The notes: generated by a model not told the origin, from the letters alone. 6,317 nt of DNA from an uncultured Lachnospiraceae bacterium (GCA_910577445.1 CAJTMZ010000062.1:14765-21081); one strand, 5' to 3'. Positions 1 to 6,317 are shown, numbered from the stretch's first letter. A program made the numbers and translations.

Positions 1-6
1 CTTTAT

Positions 7-27
7 CCGGGCATAAAATATGTCCGG
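7..27. terminator. Possible weak terminator after GH1
   Basis: Arms 7-15 (CCGGGCATA) and 19-27 (TATGTCCGG) form a 9-bp stem with one imperfect pair around a 3-base loop, 14 bases beyond the GH1 stop. The minus-strand flank (ATAAAG) has no U-tract, whereas the plus-strand flank is modestly T-rich. It may serve a convergent gene to the left, or be chance; the window edge prevents a firm call. Confidence 0.35.
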
Positions 28-40
28 CAGCCCTTTCCTT

Positions 41-1399
41 TTATATATTCTCGCCGTTTGTCTCTATTACGGATTGATACCAGTGCGCGGAATCTTTCCA
101 TATTCTCTGCTGCGACTCGTAATCCACATAAATCAGGCCGAATCTCTCGGCATAGCCCCTTGCCCACTCAAAGTTATCCATAAGGGACCACTGGAAATAT
201 CCTCTCACGTCCACGCCGTCGCAAACGGCGCGTTTTAATTCCGCCAGATACTTTGCAAGGAAATCAATTCTTCCCGCGTCGTGTACTTTTCCGTCCGCGG
301 AAATTACATCTCTGCAGGATAAGCCGTTTTCCGTAATGTAGACGGGCTTATGATACCTTTCCTGCAAGAACTTCGGTCCCCAGTAAAGACACTGAGGCGT
401 CACAGGCCAGTCCATAGCCGTGGCCTGGGCTCCCACAGGGCGCTTTACCACCTCGGGCTTCCCGTCCTGTCCCATACGGATACAGCGGCCGTTGTAAATA
501 TTCTGCCCGTAAATATCAATGGGCTCTGAAATCAGCTTCATGTCGGCGTCCGTAATCTTCGGAAGATAAGCTTCATACTTCTTTAACCCCTCCTCCGGAT
601 AGGTTCCCAGCATCACAGGGTCTGACCACCAGGAAACGTTCCATGTCCAGTGCTCGGCATCGGGAAGTGCAAAATAGGCTTTTCTAGCCGCCTCCACATC
701 TTCCTCCTGTCTGGTGGCAGGATAGGCTATGGAACTGGTAGGCGCATATCCCACGGTAAGCGGCCTCTTTCCAAATTCACGCAAAGCCTGCACCGCGCGT
801 CCATGTCCCTTTAAGGTATTGTGCGCCATCAAAAGCGTGTCCTTCACAGGACATTTAAGCCCCGGCGCATGTTCTCCCTGCAAAAATCCAAGCCCGATAA
901 AGCACTGAGGCTCGTTTAAAGTAAAATAATGCGTTACCCTGTCCGAAAAATTCTCCGCAACCACCTTCGCATACTCGCCAAACCATTCCGGGCTCTCGTC
1001 GTTCATCCAGCCCCCCTTTTTATAAAGCTCATAAGGGTAGTCCCAGTGGAACAGCGTAATATAAGGCTCGATTCCGGCTGCCAAAAGCTCGTCGATAAGC
1101 TGATTATAAAACCGGATACCGGCCTCGTTTACACGCCCGGTCCCCTCCGGCAGAATCCTCGGCCATGACAGAGAAAAACGGTAAGCCTTAAGCCCCATTT
1201 CCTTCATAATCGCCACGTCTTCTTTAAACCTGTGGTAGTGGTCGCAGGCAACGTCGCCCGTGTCTCCTCCGAAAACCCTTCCCTTTTCGCGGCAGAACAC
1301 ATCCCAAACATGGAGTCCTTTTCCGTCCTCATAGGCCGCTCCCTCAATCTGATAAGAGGATGTGGCCGCTCCCCATACAAAATCCTTCTGAAATCCCAT
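41..1399 (-). CDS. GH1 beta-glucosidase (cytoplasmic)
   Basis: Glycoside hydrolase family 1 retaining enzyme of 452 residues, the usual GH1 length, expected to release glucose from the non-reducing end of cello- or gluco-manno-oligosaccharides in the cytoplasm. Visible: N-terminal signature FVWGAATSSYQIEGA (7-21); acid/base Glu163 in TLNEP; nucleophile Glu357 in ITENG; aglycone/glucose-binding block SLMDNFEWARGY (405-416) with Glu411-Trp412. The NFEW block is the type seen in enzymes for unphosphorylated sugars, so a 6-phospho-beta-glucosidase is less likely. No signal peptide or membrane segment. The frame stays open upstream to an ATG at 1465, but that codon has no ribosome binding site and would add 22 basic residues atypical of GH1; the ATG at 1399 follows AGGAAAAGAGA and begins the canonical MGFQKDFVWG start. 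It lies 86 bases after the GH2 stop, so co-transcription is likely. Family is certain; exact substrate (glucoside, mannoside or fucoside) is inferred. Confidence 0.95.
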   Translation of the reverse strand: MGFQKDFVWGAATSSYQIEGAAYEDGKGLHVWDVFCREKGRVFGGDTGDVACDHYHRFKEDVAIMKEMGLKAYRFSLSWPRILPEGTGRVNEAGIRFYNQLIDELLAAGIEPYITLFHWDYPYELYKKGGWMNDESPEWFGEYAKVVAENFSDRVTHYFTLNEPQCFIGLGFLQGEHAPGLKCPVKDTLLMAHNTLKGHGRAVQALREFGKRPLTVGYAPTSSIAYPATRQEEDVEAARKAYFALPDAEHWTWNVSWWSDPVMLGTYPEEGLKKYEAYLPKITDADMKLISEPIDIYGQNIYNGRCIRMGQDGKPEVVKRPVGAQATAMDWPVTPQCLYWGPKFLQERYHKPVYITENGLSCRDVISADGKVHDAGRIDFLAKYLAELKRAVCDGVDVRGYFQWSLMDNFEWARGYAERFGLIYVDYESQQRIWKDSAHWYQSVIETNGENI

Positions 1400-1414
1400 T
1401 CTCTTTTCCTTTCC
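1400..1414 (-). promoter_or_regulatory. Ribosome binding site deciding the GH1 start
   Basis: Read on the minus strand, GGAAAGGAAAAGAGA sits directly before the ATG at 1399, with AGGA about 7 bases from the start codon. The alternative in-frame ATG at 1465 is preceded by an AT-rich stretch with no purine-rich Shine-Dalgarno. This is the main reason for choosing the shorter GH1 protein. Confidence 0.7.
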
Positions 1415-1485
1415 AAAGCGCGCCGGGCAGAATTTCCCCGCCGGGCGGCCGTCTTTATTTTTCATTTTGATTATACGCTTATACC

Positions 1486-3948
1486 CTAGCGTATGTCAAA
1501 CACGCTGCGGATTTTTAATCCTTCCGGTTTGCCGCGCAGTATTTTTACCCGCTTTACGCCTCCGTTCATGTCAAAGTAATTGTCCTCAAGGAGTAAATCG
1601 TCCGCTTCATTCAGCACTTCCACCGACTTTGCAAAGGCTCCGGCGCAAACCACGATTTCCTCTCCCTCCGCCTTCACGCTAAGCTTTGGATTTTCGAAAT
1701 GGAACTGCTTGGGCGGGCAGAACAGGACGGTTCCCTCAGAAACCAGCGCTCCGTCTCTGATACACTCGTAGCTCACATAATTTTCGTACAGGCCAGCCTC
1801 TAAAAGCTCCTCTTTTGGAAGCCACTCCGAAGACAGGGCAGGAACATCCATATCCGCCTCCCTGCTCCACAACGCTTCCCCCTTTGTGTTGCGAAGCGCC
1901 CATCTTACGGTAACGTGAACCGGCTCCATGGTCTCGTTCGCCACATTCAGATGAACCGCCTTTTTCACCTCGTAAGGCTCCGCATTGGGATTGGCGTCCT
2001 GGGTGAGGATTCCCTCCTCCGCACAGGAAAGCAGAACCGGCGCAAAGCAGCGCTTCTCGTAATAATGAAGAGCTTTCCAGCGGCCATAGTAATCAATGGA
2101 CGACCAGCTTGCCACAGGCCAGCAGTCGTTTAACTGCCATACGATGGTTCCCATGCAGCGGCCCCTGTTTCTGCGGAAATGCTCCACTCCGTAGCGGATG
2201 GCCTCCGCCTGCAGAAGCTGGGACGCGTACAGCGTCACATCAAAGCTTGTGGGATACAGGAAAGTCTGTTCCAGATAATTCATAATCTTGCCGTTGGCGG
2301 AGGCGTTTCTCTGATGCTTTTCCATTACATAAGAAAAAATGTTCCTCTCCTGTGGCAGCGTAAAGGTTTCGCAGGTTTTCAGCGACGGGAAAGACTGGAA
2401 GCCAAATTCCGACACATAGCGGAAATAGAACTTCCGGTATTCGGTAAAAGGCTTGTTTCCGTGCCATACGTCCCAATAATGCACATCACCCCTGTTTTCG
2501 TCATTGGGATTGTCAAAGCCGCCTCCCGAGGAAGGACTTGCCGGCCAGTAAAAGGTATTGGGGTCATACTGCTTTAAAACCTTCGGCAGGATATACTCAT
2601 ACATCTTTATGTAATCGCTTTTTTCCTTAGGACCGCTTCCCCAGAACCCAAAGTCCACAAACATCTCCATCTCATTGTTCCCGCACCATAAGGCAAGGGA
2701 GGCATGATGGCGTATCCGCTTGATATTGTCAATAAATTCCGCTCTGATATTTTCCTCAAATTTATCGGACAGGGGATAAACGGCGCAGGCGAACATAAAA
2801 TCCTCCCACACGATAAGCCCCAGCTCGTCGCAGATATCAAAGAAAGCGTCGTAAGGATAGTTGCCGCCGCCCCATACGCGGATACAGTTATAGTTTGCCA
2901 GCTTCGCGTCCGTCAAAAGCCGCCTTGTGCGCTCCGGCGTTACCCGCGGCAGAATATTGTCTTCGGGAATATAATCTCCGCCCAGAGCAAAAATTTTAAC
3001 CCCGTTGACCTCATGGCAGAACTGCTCGCCGTACTCGTCCTTCTCGATATGCATCGTCAGGGTGCGCAGCCCGATTCTCCGTTTCCAAACGTCCAGAACC
3101 TCTCCGCCCTTTAACAGCTCCGCCTCCACCTGGTAAAGAGGCTGTCCGCCGTAGCCGTTTGGCCACCAGAGCTTCGGGTTTTCTATGGTGATGCCGGCCA
3201 GAACCTCATCCCTGTCATAAGTCTTGCTTATACCGTCCTCATCCGTTATCGTCACCCTGAGAGACAAATCAGAATACCTGTCAAAAGGCCGGATAATATC
3301 CTCGCCGATACGTTCCACATCCACATCCATGGTGAGCCGAACCCGGCCGTTTTCATGGTGCTGGGTAATGTAAACGCTGTCCAAACGCGCGTCGGTAAAT
3401 CCCAAAAGATATACGTCCCGCCAGATTCCGGCATCGGGAAGACGAGGGCCCCAGTCCCACCCGAACATGCAATGGGCTTTCCTAAGATGGGGGAATCCCG
3501 TCATGGCATCCGTGGAACCCAGAATCGGTTCGTTTTCACATGCTTTTCTGATAAATTCCGTGGGGGAATGCAAAACCACTTTCAGCTCGTTATCCTTCGG
3601 CTTTAAAAGCTCCTTTACCGAAAATTCCCATGTCCGGTGCATGTTTTCCACATAGGCAATCCACTGATTATTCAGATAAATATCCGCCACCGTGTCAATT
3701 CCGTCAAAGTGCAGCAGCACTTTCTCCTTTCTAAGGATTTCCTCCGGCGCCGAAAAAACGGTCACGTACTCAAAATCATTTTCCATGATTTTAAGCGCTT
3801 TCAGCTCGTTATCACGGTAATAAGGGTCCTCCATAAGACCGTTTTCCAGAAGGTCGTTGTAGACGCTGCCGGGGACAGTGGCCAAAACTCCTTCTTTGCA
3901 CAGACCGGAATACATCTTCCAGTTGTCGTGTAGTTTTTTTGTGAGCAT
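1486..3948 (-). CDS. GH2 beta-mannosidase (cytoplasmic)
   Basis: Family GH2 beta-mannosidase of 820 residues, the normal length, expected to remove beta-mannose from the non-reducing end of manno-oligosaccharides. Domains in order: N-terminal jelly-roll (about 1-185, with HFDGIDTVADIYLNN at 80-94 and FGWDWGPRLPDAGIWRDVYL at 162-181); Ig-like domain (about 186-300, ending after LWWPNGYGGQPLY); TIM barrel (about 301-640, with RVWGGGNYPYDAFFDICDE at 357-375); beta-rich C-terminal domains (about 650-820). The acid/base is Glu426 in WCGNNEMEMF and the nucleophile Glu514 in YVSEFGFQSF; the GNNE and SEFGFQS pair is the beta-mannosidase pattern and differs from beta-galactosidase or beta-glucuronidase members of GH2. 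No signal peptide, so it acts inside the cell on imported oligosaccharides. The ATG at 3948 follows TGGAGGT with a 5-base spacer, an excellent ribosome binding site. First gene of a likely two-gene unit with the GH1 gene. Confidence 0.95.
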   Translation of the reverse strand: MLTKKLHDNWKMYSGLCKEGVLATVPGSVYNDLLENGLMEDPYYRDNELKALKIMENDFEYVTVFSAPEEILRKEKVLLHFDGIDTVADIYLNNQWIAYVENMHRTWEFSVKELLKPKDNELKVVLHSPTEFIRKACENEPILGSTDAMTGFPHLRKAHCMFGWDWGPRLPDAGIWRDVYLLGFTDARLDSVYITQHHENGRVRLTMDVDVERIGEDIIRPFDRYSDLSLRVTITDEDGISKTYDRDEVLAGITIENPKLWWPNGYGGQPLYQVEAELLKGGEVLDVWKRRIGLRTLTMHIEKDEYGEQFCHEVNGVKIFALGGDYIPEDNILPRVTPERTRRLLTDAKLANYNCIRVWGGGNYPYDAFFDICDELGLIVWEDFMFACAVYPLSDKFEENIRAEFIDNIKRIRHHASLALWCGNNEMEMFVDFGFWGSGPKEKSDYIKMYEYILPKVLKQYDPNTFYWPASPSSGGGFDNPNDENRGDVHYWDVWHGNKPFTEYRKFYFRYVSEFGFQSFPSLKTCETFTLPQERNIFSYVMEKHQRNASANGKIMNYLEQTFLYPTSFDVTLYASQLLQAEAIRYGVEHFRRNRGRCMGTIVWQLNDCWPVASWSSIDYYGRWKALHYYEKRCFAPVLLSCAEEGILTQDANPNAEPYEVKKAVHLNVANETMEPVHVTVRWALRNTKGEALWSREADMDVPALSSEWLPKEELLEAGLYENYVSYECIRDGALVSEGTVLFCPPKQFHFENPKLSVKAEGEEIVVCAGAFAKSVEVLNEADDLLLEDNYFDMNGGVKRVKILRGKPEGLKIRSVFDIR

Positions 3949-3986
3949 TTTTTACCTCCAAGTTTAATTTCAGTTTTACTGCCATA

Positions 3987-4023
3987 GCTTTAAAATCATA
4001 ATTCACAGTCTTGCTTTAAAAAT
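3987..4023 (-). promoter_or_regulatory. Possible promoter of the GH2-GH1 unit
   Basis: On the minus strand TATGAT (3995-4000) matches the -10 consensus at five of six positions and would give a leader of roughly 40 bases before the GH2 start. The region where a -35 box should lie (about 4017-4023) is only T-rich (TTTTTA or ATTTTT), so the call is weak. It lies between the upstream terminator hairpin and the GH2 gene, where a promoter is expected. I see no convincing catabolite-repression (cre) box here. Confidence 0.3.
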
Positions 4024-4035
4024 TATTCTATCATC

Positions 4036-4070
4036 AAAAGCCCCTGCTTTCAACGAAAACAGAGGCTTTT
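4036..4070 (-). terminator. Hairpin terminator upstream of the GH2 gene
   Basis: Arms 4036-4046 and 4060-4070 form an 11-bp stem around a 13-base loop. On the minus strand every position pairs if one G-U wobble is allowed; on the plus strand the same position is a C-A mismatch, so it reads better as a minus-strand terminator. The minus-strand 3' arm ends in CTTTT followed by GATGATAG, a short U-tract. It should end transcripts from the Fic/GNAT-remnant block and insulate the glycosidase genes. Confidence 0.7.
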
Positions 4071-4150
4071 AACGAGTCATTATTTTTTCGTATCCTTCCG
4101 TTAAATTTTCAAAAATCCTGATTTCTAACGGTATAATTTGGGCCTTTCTC

Positions 4151-4263
4151 TTAACCCTTTTCTATTTCCATCACATAGTCTTCCCACTTTGCATGGCTTT
4201 TTCATCTTCTATCCATTTCACGATATTTTCCGCGTCTTTTTCTCTGTAAGGCTGTAATCTCAT
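4151..4263 (-). pseudogene. Remnant of a GNAT acetyltransferase gene
   Basis: From the ATG at 4263, preceded by AAGGGAGA and a 5-base spacer, 30 codons run to a TGA at 4171-4173. The first 24 residues (MRLQPYREKDAENIVKWIED then EKA) look like the N-terminus of small clostridial GNAT N-acetyltransferases, which are normally about 150-180 residues. Shifting the reading frame near 4192 gives AKWEDYVMEIEKG and a TAA at 4151-4153, resembling the last strand of such enzymes. The acetyl-CoA binding core is absent. The simplest reading is an internal deletion joining the two ends out of frame. Seen: the two short frames and the good ribosome binding site. Inferred: the family and the deletion. It could instead be a short peptide gene of 30 residues (4171-4263). 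It begins 34 bases after the fic stop. Confidence 0.5.
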
Positions 4264-4284
4264 AAAATCTCCCTTCTTCTGCAA

Positions 4285-4312
4285 ACGGAAGAGCCTTTTA
4301 CAGCTCTTCCGT
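4285..4312 (-). repeat. Perfect 10-bp inverted repeat across the fic stop codon
   Basis: Arms 4285-4294 (ACGGAAGAGC) and 4303-4312 (GCTCTTCCGT) pair perfectly around an 8-base loop (4295-4302). On the minus strand the first arm encodes the last residues of Fic and the TAA stop is in the loop. The second arm is followed by TTGC, a poor U-tract, so it may be a weak terminator, an mRNA 3' stabilising hairpin or an attenuator before the GNAT remnant. Confidence 0.6.
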
Positions 4313-4903
4313 CTTATATACAGCATAACCTTCATAATAATAGCTATGGTCAATACCTTTCATGTAAATTTCTCTGTCGTTTACTTTATCGGTAAGAGCC
4401 TGCCGTAAAATGTGCCTGATTTCAATATCTCTGACCGGGCTTCGCTCCATTGCAAGAAGGTAGTCGTCCTTATCCACCTTTCTCCAGTCAATGACCTGGC
4501 CGATTTCCTTTTTTAACATCATATCCAGCCAGATTCGCATACTCCGTCCATTCCCCTCCCTGAAAGGATGGGCAACATTCATTTCAACATATTTTTCAAC
4601 AATCTCATCAAAGGCAGACTGGGGCATTTTCTCTATGCTCTCAAGAGCTTCTCGAAGATACATAACGGAGGCAAACCGGAAATTACCCTTTGCAATATTT
4701 ACATCCCGCAGCTTTCCGGCAAATTCATAGATTTCTTCAAAAAGAAATCTGTGGATTTCGGCAAGCGCTTTATATGTTCCCGCCTCAAGGCTGTCCAGAT
4801 AACCGCTTTCAAACAGTTCAGCCGCTCTTTTCTTACTTATCTTTTCTTCTGCCCTTGCAAGCTCCGCAGAAGACATCACTCCCAATTTATTTTCAAGCGC
4901 CAT
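4298..4903 (-). CDS. fic: Class III Fic protein (AMP-transferase)
   Basis: Fic-domain enzyme of 201 residues that transfers AMP from ATP to hydroxyl side chains of target proteins. The active-site loop HPFREGNGR (112-120) carries the catalytic His112 and phosphate-binding GNGR. The flap region is around KGNFRFAS (72-79). Near the C-terminus SYYYEG (187-192) matches the (S/T)xxxE(G/N) self-inhibitory motif; its position after the Fic core marks class III, like Neisseria meningitidis NmFic, which the conserved stretches YVEMNVAHPF, AMERSP and KGIDHSYYYEGY recall from memory. In that family Glu of the motif blocks productive ATP binding and release depends on oligomer state and auto-AMPylation; gyrase B is a reported target of NmFic. 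No separate antitoxin gene is needed or seen. Start: ATG at 4903 follows AAGGG with a 7-base spacer; an in-frame TTG at 4939 has its GGAG too close. Base composition is visibly more AT-rich than the glycosidase genes. Target here is unknown. Confidence 0.93.
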   Translation of the reverse strand: MALENKLGVMSSAELARAEEKISKKRAAELFESGYLDSLEAGTYKALAEIHRFLFEEIYEFAGKLRDVNIAKGNFRFASVMYLREALESIEKMPQSAFDEIVEKYVEMNVAHPFREGNGRSMRIWLDMMLKKEIGQVIDWRKVDKDDYLLAMERSPVRDIEIRHILRQALTDKVNDREIYMKGIDHSYYYEGYAVYKTEEL

Positions 4904-4951
4904 TACATTTCCCTTTAAATTATAATCAAAAATCCACAAGTCTCCTTATCT

Positions 4952-4987
4952 CAATACCATTATAGACCACTTTCTCCCCGCTTACCA
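4952..4987 (-). promoter_or_regulatory. Candidate fic promoter
   Basis: On the minus strand a perfect TATAAT lies at 4959-4964, in the gap between the sensor stop and the fic start. At 17-bp spacing the -35 position (4982-4987) reads TGGTAA, three of six matches to TTGACA. The start site would fall near 4952, giving a leader of about 50 bases containing the fic ribosome binding site. A second TATAAT at 4919-4924 is too close to the start codon and lacks any -35 box. Confidence 0.45.
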
Positions 4988-5008
4988 GATATCCGCTGCA
5001 ATTATTTT

Positions 5009-6317
5009 TCAGCCGCTCCTGTTCCTCATCTGCATCAGATTCATCTCCCCATTTTCAAAATATACAACAAAATCCGTAAAAGCGCTGAATTTTAAATCTA
5101 TCGAAAGCCTGATACCGGGAAACTCCTTTACGTCATCCATCCCTCCTTCCCACAAAATGCATTTACATTTTACCATGTCATTGTCTTTCTCAAACACATA
5201 CAGTCCGTTTTCATCATATGCACCGTATGTAACGCCATTTCCGTTTTCACTGGCAGAAAACAGCAGCCGGTTTTCGTCCGGATTATCCAACGGACTTAAA
5301 TAAATATCACCATTTAGCATCAGATAGACAACACCGTATTCACTGATTAAAACATCCCCCAGACAGCCCATCTTCTTCACCGTTCGTTTTTCTTTCGTGT
5401 CGCAAATATACAGAGTGTCCGTTTTACCGTCTTTTACAGCAAACATTTGAAAATTAAATATAGAATTAATATATCCAAAATTAACGGTCCCTTTTTCCAT
5501 CAAATCTTCAAAAGGTTTTACTGCACCGGCAATTTTGTTTTCATGCTCATCCTGATTTAATGCCTGTCCGTCGTCCGTTCTGAAAGCTTCGCATCCGTTT
5601 TCCAATCCCAAATAAAGATAACCGTCTTTTGAATAAATCTCAGTACATGACCAGTACTTCTCCTCCCAGGGAAGCAGTATCCGCCTTTCCATGGTCGTCA
5701 GATTAATTCTGCCGATACCGTTTTCTTCTTCTGAATCTGCCGGATATTTCAGATAATACAAATAACCGCCGTCAATGTTTCCCAGTATAAATTTCCCTTT
5801 TTCAATCTGCTTGACGGCTTTTGAGCCTGAATCCATACTGCACAGATAACCTGACTGTGTAAAATACAGCTCTTCCTCATTTATCTTCGCGTTGTTGTAA
5901 TAATTGTTTTTCAAATCCAAAAGCATTTCATCGCTATCCTGCCGTTCGTCAAAGACGCTCGTTATTTCCTCTATCCTCTGCTGTCCTTCCGAAACGCCTG
6001 TCGGTTCTTTTATCATCTGCCGCTTAGCAGAAACGCCGTTTCCCATCAGCGAGCAGCCAGTAAGCACCATACAGCCGGCCAGCGCTCCCAGCGTCCATCC
6101 GCTGCCTTTCCTTGTTTGAAATGGCTTTGACAAAAAAAGGATTCTCTCCCTCAGCAGACTCTTTTTTCCAGCCATGGAAATGCCTGCCGCAGGCCCTCTT
6201 TTTCCCCTTTCCTTTAACAGTTCCAATAAGGTCAGGCCATATTCCTGCCGCCTGTCCATACCGATTATCCTTATTACGGCTTCGTCACAGGCCAGTTCGC
6301 AATCCCTGTTTATGAAA
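5009..6317 (-). CDS. BlaR1-like M56 peptidase, C-terminal part, with propeller-like sensor domain (partial)
   Basis: The frame is open to the window edge (6316), so the N-terminus, including the HExxH zinc motif and first membrane helices, is missing; 435 residues are visible. The first residues, FINRDCELACDEAVIRIIG, match the M56 (BlaR1/MecR1) segment after the HExxH helix, and ELACD (7-11) fits the ExxxD zinc-ligand motif. The cytoplasmic stretch EYGLTLLELL to SLLRERI is also typical. A basic segment (KPFQTRKGSG) precedes one membrane helix, WTLGALAGCMVLTGCSLM (about 74-91, bases 6044-6097), placing the remaining ~340 residues outside the cell. That part has alternating aromatic beta-strands such as GGYLYYLKY, DGYLYLGLENG and VVYLMLNGDIYLSPL, resembling DUF5050-like beta-propellers of clostridial surface proteins; I see no SxxK-type penicillin-binding motif. 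BlaR1 relatives sense an external signal and cleave a BlaI-type repressor; any blaI would lie upstream, outside the window. M56 call is firm; the propeller is inferred. Confidence 0.8.
   Translation of the reverse strand, partial: FINRDCELACDEAVIRIIGMDRRQEYGLTLLELLKERGKRGPAAGISMAGKKSLLRERILFLSKPFQTRKGSGWTLGALAGCMVLTGCSLMGNGVSAKRQMIKEPTGVSEGQQRIEEITSVFDERQDSDEMLLDLKNNYYNNAKINEEELYFTQSGYLCSMDSGSKAVKQIEKGKFILGNIDGGYLYYLKYPADSEEENGIGRINLTTMERRILLPWEEKYWSCTEIYSKDGYLYLGLENGCEAFRTDDGQALNQDEHENKIAGAVKPFEDLMEKGTVNFGYINSIFNFQMFAVKDGKTDTLYICDTKEKRTVKKMGCLGDVLISEYGVVYLMLNGDIYLSPLDNPDENRLLFSASENGNGVTYGAYDENGLYVFEKDNDMVKCKCILWEGGMDDVKEFPGIRLSIDLKFSAFTDFVVYFENGEMNLMQMRNRSG
6044..6097 (-). other. Last transmembrane helix of the M56 protein, with LTGC lipobox-like end
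   Basis: About 18 uninterrupted hydrophobic or small residues follow a basic cytoplasmic stretch. The segment ends in LTGC-S, which resembles a lipoprotein signal cleavage site. Because M56-type sequence runs in frame before it, a membrane anchor inside a longer protein is the better reading. A separate lipoprotein starting at the ATG at 6175 is disfavoured because no ribosome binding site precedes it. Confidence 0.65.

Noticed and set aside
2179..3114. Long plus-strand open frames (132 and 136 codons) inside the GH2 gene
   Set aside because: They are antisense shadows of a gene with complete family motifs, lack ribosome binding sites and encode no recognisable protein.
3523..3538. cre-like sequence TGAAAACGAACCGA on the minus strand within the GH2 gene
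   Set aside because: Only the left half resembles the CcpA consensus; the right half has several mismatches and it lies well inside coding sequence.
4105..4140. Inverted repeat CCGTTA/TAACGG as a terminator or operator
   Set aside because: Six-base arms around a loop of more than 20 bases are expected by chance and there is no U-tract.
4919..4924. TATAAT just before the fic start as a promoter -10 box
   Set aside because: The transcript would start about 9 bases before the ATG, cutting off the ribosome binding site, and the -35 position reads AAGGAG.
4904..4939. Longer Fic protein starting at TTG 4939
   Set aside because: The AAGGAG is only about 2 bases from this TTG, and the ATG at 4903 has normal spacing and begins at the expected MALENKLG start.
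1..6317. CRISPR array, insertion sequence, tRNA or rRNA genes
   Set aside because: No regularly spaced repeats, transposase motifs, terminal inverted repeats or RNA-gene signatures were seen on either strand.

Overview
All convincing genes in this window are read from the minus strand. It looks like chromosomal DNA of a low-to-mid-GC gut Firmicute, probably Clostridia and most likely Lachnospiraceae-like. The grounds are strong AGGAGG-type ribosome binding sites, cytoplasmic plant-glycan glycosidases, a BlaR1-like M56 membrane protease and a typical Firmicutes Fic protein. This placement is an inference from gene content; there is no marker gene.

In transcription order (right to left) the layout is as follows. 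(1) 5009-6317 is the C-terminal part of a BlaR1/MecR1-family M56 metalloprotease cut by the window edge. It keeps the ExxxD zinc-ligand motif and the last membrane helix, followed by a large outward-facing domain that looks beta-propeller-like rather than penicillin-binding. (2) 4298-4903 is a class III Fic AMP-transferase with both the HPFREGNGR active-site motif and the C-terminal SYYYEG self-inhibitory motif. A perfect TATAAT lies upstream, and a perfect 10-bp inverted repeat spans its stop codon. (3) 4151-4263 is what appears to be the collapsed remnant of a GNAT acetyltransferase: a good ribosome binding site and a GNAT-like N-terminus, then an out-of-frame stretch that reads like a GNAT C-terminus. 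(4) 4036-4070 is a strong hairpin that probably terminates this block. (5) 1486-3948 is a family GH2 beta-mannosidase. (6) 41-1399 is a family GH1 beta-glucosidase, probably co-transcribed with the mannosidase.

The two glycosidases lack signal peptides. They fit together as cytoplasmic enzymes that finish imported beta-manno- and gluco-manno-oligosaccharides; no transporter, endomannanase or regulator for them lies in the window. The sensor and Fic genes form a separate, unrelated block. I do not see a clearly undescribed system. The items most worth a second look are the M56 protease with an unusual sensor domain, the self-inhibited Fic gene next to it, and the GNAT remnant.
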